The notes beneath the pieces were generated by a model that ran no database searches, was not told the DNA's origin, and was given only the letters and a program-made list of their open reading frames with translations. This document shows, in pieces, positions 55,937-64,000 of a DNA stretch of 64,000 bases (position 1 is its first letter; each line of letters starts with the position of its first letter). Source of the stretch: Cucumis sativus (Eukaryota > Streptophyta > Magnoliopsida > Cucurbitales > Cucurbitaceae); assembly GCF_000004075.3 (NCBI RefSeq), contig NC_026660.2, positions 15,085,837 through 15,149,836 on the forward strand, given 5' to 3'. The position numbers and the translations under genes were made by a program.

Positions 55937-57601
55937 TCACTGAATTTTCTGTCTCTTGGCTCCTAGAATCTGCGGGTGGTTAACATTTGGAGCCATCATC
56001 AAGGCGCTGTTGAAGCAAGAACCAGAAGGACCATTTGTGAAACTCAACATAGAGGAAGCTGAACAAATTTGAGAAGACCCACGGGATAACATTTCAGCGT
56101 GTAAAAGAGAATGGAGTGGCTTTTGGGAAGAGCTGCTGGCTTTTGAAGAAGGGTTTTGATCGATATTTTTAGTGTTGCAGCCATTCACTAGAAGAGGGGG
56201 AATCTTGAAAGCTTGCAATGGCGGAGGATTACGCCATTGTGGAAGAGGCCCAGCAACGAGAAGTGTCTGAAGCAAAGGACCGGCTTCTGTAACAGCTTGC
56301 AGGAGCTTCCCTTTCTGAGGTAATGCTCTTCCCTTAGCAAGATTATCAATCACTGCAGAGAATGGATCAGGCTTTTCTGTTTTTGGAGTGTCAAGTCCTG
56401 TTGCCAGAGGAGGTTGAGGGGCATTGTTATACTCTGGGACAAAGGGCTGATTTACAAAACTTATTTTGCTTGAATCGGCCATGTTTGCAGTGGAGAAATC
56501 TGGTGATGAAACACCATCAAAGAACGAATCTGCTGGTGAAGAACCATATGAATGATGATTATAAGTTTCATAGAGACTATTTGATTCTGTGATGCTTGAA
56601 TTTGCTTTTGTAGGTATGTTGAGAGGGCTTTCAGGTTGGAAATGACGCAGAGCGGGTAATTCAGTTGCAGTAGTTGGCATAATTTTGTTCATCAGTTTCT
56701 GCAGTTGATCTCTTGCTTCATCTCTTTCTTCATATGCTGCCTGCAGTAGAAGAAGTAAGCTCTTCACTTTCTCTTTGTTCTTAACACTTTCTTCATTTGC
56801 TTCCATTTTTAGAGACTCGAGTTCAAAAGTCGTCTGTAGGAGTTTCTGCTTCAAATCCTCCACGTTCTGCAAATTGAAAATTAGTTTTGTTAGCGTAAGC
56901 AGAACAAAATATTTGCTTTAAAGATATAGAAAATCCTCTTCTGCGTTTACTTTCTTCAAGAGAGAGAAAGTGGGAAGATAATGATAAACTATTGGAGCAT
57001 CAGGATGAGGTTATAGAATGCCAAGAAGTTGGAAATCCAAAGTCCATTGTCAAATAATGCTGTAAATTAGGTACTATTAATCAATGTCTTTGGAATAACA
57101 TATAGCATAATTCTGATCAAAACCGACATATTCTTTTCCATTTGCAACCAAACATGCTCAGATAAAAAAAAGTCAGCACACACGTCGTGTAAAGCACAAA
57201 CACTGTTTGTTACTCCCAATCCCTTGCTTCTGCTACTTAAAACAAGACAAATAGAACATTTGTAGTTCATTTCCCCCACCAAAGAATAAAGAAAACCAAA
57301 AGATCTAGCTTGGTGTATGCATTGTGATATAAGATAATCATTACAACACCCAACTTCAGTGAACTTAATCGATCATTTTCCATTCAAAAATTGGAATTCT
57401 TAAAGAAAACAGAGAATGAGGAAGATCATGGGAAGATCAAACAAACAATCATTGTAAGGAAAAGCCCTCCTAGTTGAAAACACCCAAAATTGAGAAGACC
57501 CAGAAGAAGAAATGAACTGAACTAACTCTTGGGACATGAAGAGCGAGAGAATAAGAGAGACCCACCTCCTGAAATCTCCATAAACAGCCCAAATCCTCCA
57601 T
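55937..57601 (-). CDS. DUF1635 family protein
   Basis: Two exons: 57566-57601 (MEDLGCLWRFQE) and 55937-56866, joined by a 699-bp GT-AG intron, giving 321 residues. The N-terminal region (about residues 13-75) is a charged coiled coil (NVEDLKQKLLQTTFELESLK, then QAAYEERDEARDQLQKLM). This is the signature of the plant DUF1635 family, whose molecular role is not established. The middle has a Ser-rich segment with SPADSFFDGVSSPDF. The C-terminal part has GKLLQAVTEAGPLLQTLLVA and PQWRNPPP, both well-kept blocks of the family, and ends in the basic GAKRQKIQ. The tiny first exon is easy to miss. A TATA-like element lies about 95 bp upstream. Confidence 0.9.
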
Positions 57602-57693
57602 AGTTGTTTCTACTGCTTGGCTAATATGAAGGGAGGAAGAGAGGAAGGGAGAAAAGTATAGGGAGTTTAAGAAAGAAAGTTGAACCCTGAGAC

Positions 57694-57703
57694 ATTTATA
57701 AAT
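57694..57703 (-). promoter_or_regulatory. TATA-like element of the DUF1635 gene
   Basis: ATTTATAAAT is palindromic and lies about 95 bp before the ATG. The leader between them is G/A- and C/T-rich. Confidence 0.45.
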
Positions 57704-58739
57704 TGATGTGGATGATAGGACAGGTATAAACTAGAGAGAGAGAGAAATGGGTCTTTTTCTCTCTCTCACAAAGTTCCAGAGAAAGGCAGTCGACATCAAG
57801 AAAGAAATTAGTAGAAAAATGAAAAAAAAGAAGTGGGGGGAGGGTCAGGTATAGAAAGAAATGAAATTCCAAATTCTACGCCCGAGAGGAAGGGCGTATT
57901 GAATTCCATTATAAACCACTTCTTCTCTCTTTGCTCAAAAATGGAAACAGGAGACTCTCTTTCTCTCACATGAAGGTCAAGCAGTAAAGACCGGTTAGAT
58001 TTCCCTTATTTAAATTCCTATCGCTACAATACAAATACAAAATGCCTACCTTTTCTAAGCTTAGACTCTAAATAAAGATTTAAAATCCCAAATTATCTCC
58101 TTTTAAATTTTAATTTCCCTCCGGCGGCTCTCTTTCTCTCTCTACTGCAACATTTTTATTTGTACAAAGGGGTTTTACTTGGAGAAATGGGCCCATGGAA
58201 GCCCATATTTTCATTCATTTCTACGCTGTCTTACATTATGGATCCAAGTAATCTGTAGAAAATTGGAATGTTACAACTTTTATCTCTCTTTGAAAAAGGC
58301 TTAAATTTTAAATTCAATGACTGAGTTTAGTCTTCAAAATTTTAAAGATGGTGTGTGAAATACTCAATATCTAAACTTTTTAAATAGTCTAATCGTTAAC
58401 TTTCAGTTTTCTATTCTAATGTTATTTTAACTTTATAAAATGTTTTTAATTTTATGTTTAATAAATGTGTTAATTTTAAATTGTGTCCTACTTTAGTATA
58501 CTAAATACAAAATTTTAAGTTTGGGATTGTTTTCAGATAAAATTTTAATTTATATCTAATTAATTAATTGGTTTTTAAAAATCTTAATTATGAATTATAA
58601 GACACCAAAATGAAAGTTGAAGAAATTGTTCGTATTTGTTATTCAACCAAATATATGTGTATGTAAAGTTCCATTGTTCAGCAATAAGGGGGATTTGAAT
58701 CTTTGATCACTTGATTGATGACATATATACTTTATGTCA

Positions 58740-58935
58740 GTTGAATTTAGTTAATGGTTTAGATTGATACAATTACGTAAGTTCAGAGTTACATTTATAA
58801 AATGTTAGGCTAAATTGATACAATTACTAGTTTGAGGTTTAAATTGATACAACTTTCAAAGTGTATGTTTTAAATCGATACAATTATTAGTTTAAGTTTT
58901 AAATTGATGTAAACTTAAAAGTTTAGGGTTGAAAT
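58740..58935 (+). repeat. Degenerate repeat of TTTAAATTGATACAA units
   Basis: GATTGATACAATTA, AAATTGATACAATTACTAG, TTTAAATTGATACAACTTTC, TTTAAATCGATACAATTATTAG and TTTTAAATTGATGTAAA follow at about 35-bp spacing. It is a diverged tandem repeat. Confidence 0.65.
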
Positions 58936-59907
58936 TGATATTCTTTTAATTATTTGTACAATTTATATTTTATATCGTGGTTATTGTTTCTTCTAGGTTA
59001 GAAGGCCAGATCGAGACCAAGATAGCATAGTGACGGGCTAAGGGAAGGGAGTTCGACATTTGGTGGCCTCACCCTTAGCATTTTGGCTTTGATGTGTCTA
59101 AGTTAGTTGGTTAGCCAACTTCTCCCTTGACCTTTGCCTCGAAGATTCAGCTCGACCTCAAAACCATGCTTTCACTCAAGGCATGTTTGTCACGCCGATG
59201 AGCCTAGGGTCCAATCAAGCAAATTTACACTTGTTACGTGAGGGTTGTGTGCGTTTTCTAATTTTCAAATTTTGGTATCAACACTATTTATAAGAAAAAT
59301 ACTTTAATAATTGTGTTTAGGTCTATGGAATAATATTTAAAAAAGCAATAAAGAGAGAGTGTGTTGAGAGAGGGAGAGCAGTGAGCATTCCCTATTTTGA
59401 AAAAATTACACATCCTTTATTTTGGCCTTTGAAATAAAAAGTGCAACTCTTTGTTATTTTACGTTACATGACACAAGTGTCCAAAAAAGAGGAGACCAAA
59501 ATCGCTTTTACCTCCCTAGTTTCCTAACAGCTAACGACTTTACCTGTCGACAAATCCTTGGAATATCGTGGAAATTATTACAAAATATATACTCTCTCAC
59601 AATCACACACATAGACTCCTCACATAGACATCAATATTAAACTACACCATACTTTTCTATTTTTTCCCTCTCCTCATGACCGAATCATTATTTGACTTCC
59701 ACAGTCTACAAACATAACCTTACGTATAGGATCATTTATAAATTCATAATATAATCATATTTATTCCAAAATAAGTCCAAATCATAACAATAAGGGTGGG
59801 GTTAGGAGGACTTAGGAGGGGATTAATTAGCAAAGAGGTCCAGGGTGGAGTGCAAATTCACATGGGGAGTTAGGTAGGTGTCTCATAGGGGCCATTCGGA
59901 ACTCCAC

Positions 59908-60099
59908 ACGTGGACTAATGTCCAATTTGACGTCTCCCTCATGTACTACGTGGCACCAAATATTGTACTGATTAGAGTTCTGCATGATTCGAATAACCTG
60001 TTTTTTCTTTTTGTTTTTCTTTCCTTCACCATCTGATGTGGCACATGCAATTTGCCAATAATCGTGCTATGCACGTGGCTATTTCTAGCTTGCACGTGC
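59908..60099. promoter_or_regulatory. Cluster of ACGTG/G-box motifs
   Basis: ACACGTGGA (about 59907), TACGTGGCA (about 59947), GCACGTGGC (60071) and GCACGTGCC (60092) lie within 190 bp. ACGTGG and CACGTG cores are bound by plant bZIP and bHLH factors and form ABRE elements. The nearest recognised gene start is DUF1635, 2.3 kb to the left on the minus strand. Confidence 0.4.
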
Positions 60100-60244
60100 C
60101 TCTCCCCCTATTACTTATTTTTTGATTAAATTATAATTAGGGATGATAAGTATGAATGGGTCTATGTTCTATGCTAATTCTCACTCAATATTAACAACCA
60201 CGTACTCTTGAGATGCTTTTCTTTTCTTACTTTACTTTTATATA

Positions 60245-60281
60245 TTTCTTTTCTTTCCTTTTCTTTCCTTTTCTTTCAGGT
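60245..60281. repeat. TTTCTTTTCC pyrimidine repeat
   Basis: TTTCTTTTCTTTCC-type units repeat three to four times. Confidence 0.8.
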
Positions 60282-63200
60282 TAAATTACCCATTTTTGGT
60301 CCAACACTATATTTGTTGGACTAAAAAGTATATATTTAATTACACAGTCATGTGTAATTTAGATTATATTTTGTTTCCCTCTAAATAGGCAAAATGTGTG
60401 GTTGATGGCGATTATGTTTTTTTGAGGTGATGTTGAACTAAAAACAGGGAAGTGATATGATATATGACAATTACTTGATGAGGTTTTTAAATTGATCAAT
60501 AATCAATAATGTGAACTTGTAAGAAATCATTGAAATGTTAAATGAGAAATGGTTGGGAGTGTGTTTCTGAGATACTGAGTTTTAAAAAGAAGAAGAAGAG
60601 AGAGATGAGGGAGGGAGGCATAGCAGCATGGCAGTGTGAGGAGATTTTTAAAAACTGCTTTCAATTATTATTATTGTAAAGAAAGAGACATAGTCTTAAT
60701 ACATGATTAACCCAATTATGAATTAATTTCTTACTACTTTTCTTGATTTCCCAAATATTTGTCATCTACTTGGTTTACAAAACTATTATTGTATGTAATT
60801 GAAAATTTTGTCACATCAACTACCATGTCTATGTAACACATTTCATTAATTAATTCATGGACCATAATGGAACATTATTCAATTATCAACAATTAAAATT
60901 TCCTATTAAATTCATACAAACCAATGTTTAAAGAAGTAGAATGGAGAGGTTAAATAAACAAATATTATTATAAGACATTTACGCCTTAAGCAAAACTAAT
61001 ATTTTTCTTAATGATTAAAAGTGTTCGTTGATTTGACTTAATTAGATGTTTTTTTAAAAAATAGTTGTAAGTTGATGGATTAAACTTCTAGCTTTTAGAG
61101 AGAGAGGTTATAGCAAAACTACTAAAGCTCAGTTTCGTTGCCAAATTATAAAATCTATATTTTTAGTTTAATTTTATATAGTTCTATTTATAATTTAGTT
61201 ATAGTGTTATTATATTGTACATGTATGATATGAAAGTGTGATCTTATACTAAAAAAGAAAAAAGATGGTTAATTGTTTATTTTTGTTAAGAAAGAAAAGG
61301 TGATTATGAGTTAGAATGCTATTTTTAGTAAAGATGGTTTTGATTATTTTATATGTAAATCCTAAACATTAGAATAGAATATTTATAAAAAATGATGGTT
61401 AAAATAAAATATAATAAAGAAAAAAGGATGGGAATTATATCTATAAAGTATGAATTAAAATAGAATGATTACTGATAGAATAATCAAAGGGAAAAGGGTG
61501 CTAATTTTTAAGAGAGAACGCCCACAGCAATAGAAAGAAGATAATTGCGACAAATGGTAGTCATAATTTAACCGACGAACAATACTCCAGTAAAAGCCTC
61601 AAAGCAAAGGACTTAGACAACAAAATTCACTGGGAATCATCATTTCAGAGCTTGGGTTAATTGGGTTTGTCGAGACGGAAAAGTGGTTTTTTCAATTATC
61701 ATAGGAATTAATAAGGAAATTCGACAGGTAAATTTCTCGAAACCGTACCCTTTGTAAAACCTTTTTTGAGTTTGGTTGTTATTTGAGTGATTATAACTTA
61801 GAATTGTTGGTTCATAGTTATGATTGCCATGATTATACACAAAAAGCAAAACCCAATGTGTTAATAACTTCATTCTCATGTCATAGGATTCTTTATTCCA
61901 GCTACCCAAGTAATCAAACCCTTCCAAAAATTTCCCCAATCCCCTCCCTCCAAAATTGGTGTTTTTGATTGATCGTTTTACTGTATTGTTTCCATATGAA
62001 TTGTCTGTATGGCAGAGGGATGAATTGCCCCATTGATGGCTATGAATTTTGGAGAGGCAAAGGAATGCCCACCAAATGTTTGATAAAAGTCCCCAGTGAA
62101 CTTTTTAGTGTAGGAAAAGGGTGTCTGTTGCCAATTCGTAGGGAGCAGCTTAGTGTAATGTATGAGACACGACGGCAGAGGGAAAGTGGGGGTGAGCTCC
62201 ATATATTGTGTACTGTCTGTGTGCATATAAACTAACACTAACACATTCTAAACTCCAAAAAGTCAATATTTACTTGCTCTCTGCTTTTACGAAATGATTA
62301 GATTTGGTGGGTGTCTCGGGAAAATATAAAAGAAAAAGGGGGGAAGGGAAAAAGGGGTAATAAAGAGTGGATATTTTTTGAGACAAAAAGCTAGATGAAG
62401 GAGACCACCGAACCGAAAAGACAGATGCAAAAGCAATCAATAGATTAGTGGACACAGAAAGTCAAAAAAACACTCTTTTTTTTCTCCCTTGGAATAAAAT
62501 CATGGCTATTGCAATCATATATTTGAATGCTTAGTTATTTGCCAAAGGGGAGGAAATGTTCTTTCCCCTCCATTGATTTCATTTTCCTCCTTGAATTTCA
62601 AGTTCATATCCAATTTGATACTTCAATAAAGCTCCAAAAGTTACAATTATTCCATCAAGCTTATTGTTGTAATAATGTCATTAGTCTTATCTCTATTAAG
62701 AAAAATGATTGATTGTTGTATGTATGACATGGTCTTATTGTAGTTGGCTTGCATTATTTAATAGAAAAAAAAACATCTACACATTTCATTTCGTTATGTA
62801 TATAATGTACATGAATGTTCCAAACATTTTTGTTTTGACTGATATGTTAATATTTATCAAATGACATATTTGAATGTCTTTTTCTTAATCCTGACAACCA
62901 AGCAAAACATGTCATTGTCATGGTAGATTGTTCTTTTTTCAGGAGAGATTTAGTAATGAGAACAACTTTTTTTAAACAATTAAAAAAAATATGTTTGGGA
63001 CATGATTCAATATATAAAATATCAACTAGTTTCAAGTAGGGTTTTATGAACTCAAGGATGAACACATTATTAACCCAAGAAAACTGATCTAGATTTGATT
63101 TTCATCCTTGTTTCATACATATAACTTACCGCTAGGAAGCAATTACTTCAAATGCGAGTTTTTCTTTTCAATTTTTTCTTCATTTTTTATTAGCTAATAT

Positions 63201-64000
63201 ATACTAAGTTGGTCTATGAGTTTTGTTTATTTAATCATCATACTTTCAAAATGTCTATATCAGGTATGGTGTTTCAAAATCATCTTTTCATTTTTATCTC
63301 ATTTTCTATGTTCAAAATTTCGAGATGATACTTCTTAAAATTTATACTCAACCATTTACCTTACATAAATTTATGTTAAAATTTGGTAATTTGGGAAACA
63401 TATGGCTCAAAAGAAACCAATGAAGAAAATAAAGTAATATTTGAACTCTTGTTTATTATAGTCTTCAAACATTTAAAATTTTAATCTTAGCAAAAATGTG
63501 AGATGAAATAATTTATTGTCCAATCCGTAATGCCGTGTTATTGCTACTCCACAATAGAGGGCAGATGGAAGAGTTCAAACAAAGTTCAATGCTTTAATTG
63601 GTATACATTACTACTTTTAGTATATAGATTAGTAAAAATATGAACATATATATATATATATTTAAGTGGTAATTTAAAGTGAGACAAACTATATTATGCT
63701 AATCCTTGTCTTTTAAAGTCAAAATATCAGAGTCTGAAAGTCAAATTTATTTTACTCTCTTTTTACTTTTTAACATTTTCTGTTCTTGCCGGTGGAGTTC
63801 TTTTCATAACTAATATATATATATATATTAAAATCAACATTTTACAAAAGAGTAGTTCTCTAACTAGTTTGCTTAAAAGTTAAAACAAAGGTCATTTTGA
63901 CCATTAAGAAGGCAAGCTTGCCAATCAAGAATTCAGTAGAGAATTTGAATTTTGTTCTGTATTTTTAGATTTATTGAATTTATAGATTACTTGGATTCTG

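Larger units (their letters stand above)
57704..64000. other. Gene-poor right end of the window
   Basis: No gene is supported. It holds pyrimidine and GA tracts near 57730-57780, a degenerate repeat at 58740-58935, a less AT-rich patch at 58995-59220, an ACGTG cluster at 59908-60099, a CTTTT repeat at 60245-60281, overlapping unassigned ORFs at about 61969-62244, and (TA)n tracts at 63640-63662 and 63811-63830. Confidence 0.55.

Noticed and set aside
1-64000. CRISPR arrays, bacterial operons or integrated virus genes
   Set aside because: None seen. The repeats present are microsatellites, tandem duplications and transposon ends, and all coding regions are plant genes or transposon genes.

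Overview
The window is AT-rich nuclear DNA of a flowering plant. The evidence is GT-AG introns, plant-specific gene families (an EXO70H-type exocyst subunit, an ATL RING-H2 ligase, a DUF1635 protein, a NaKR-type metal-binding protein), nuclear tRNA genes and plant-type Ty1/copia and PIF/Harbinger elements. The style of the repeats and the protein sequences suggests a dicot, perhaps a cucurbit, but that is a judgement from memory and not a search. There are six protein-coding host genes, two tRNA genes and a large amount of transposon material.

Layout. 0.7-4.0 kb: an old, broken Ty1/copia element with diverged short LTRs. 7.5-12.7 kb: a complete, apparently very young Ty1/copia element on the minus strand, with identical 155-bp LTRs, a perfect 5-bp target duplication, PBS, PPT, one uninterrupted 1331-residue polyprotein and an unusual GC-rich leader. 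16.9-18.8 kb: intronless EXO70 gene (minus). 19-29 kb: gene-poor DNA with a tRNA-Arg(TCG) at 27.1 kb. 29.2-30.6 kb: three-exon HMA/NaKR-like gene (plus). 33.3-37.1 kb: ten-exon RAD51D gene (minus) with a LINE fragment in intron 5. 38.1 kb: tRNA-His(GTG). 40.3-45.0 kb: eleven-exon nucleotide-sugar transporter of the UTR5 type (minus), with SINE-like and retroposon-like insertions in its introns. 46.8-54.3 kb: a 7.5-kb PIF/Harbinger DNA transposon with TAA target duplication, a transposase gene and a Myb/SANT-like gene, both with nonsense codons, and a 1234-bp solo LTR nested in the last codons of the second gene. 54.9-55.5 kb: ATL-type RING-H2 gene (minus). 55.9-57.6 kb: two-exon DUF1635 gene (minus). 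57.7-64 kb: no gene seen; it holds low-complexity DNA and an ACGTG-rich patch.

The host genes do not form a pathway: they serve exocytosis, metal or ion homeostasis, recombination repair, Golgi/ER sugar transport, ubiquitination and an unknown role. The most informative signals are in the mobile DNA. These are a young and potentially active copia copy whose roughly 870-nt leader is almost free of sense ATGs, and a nested Harbinger/solo-LTR structure that can be read to the base. Exon boundaries for RAD51D, the transporter, the HMA gene and the DUF1635 gene were worked out by hand; reading phase is consistent at every junction.
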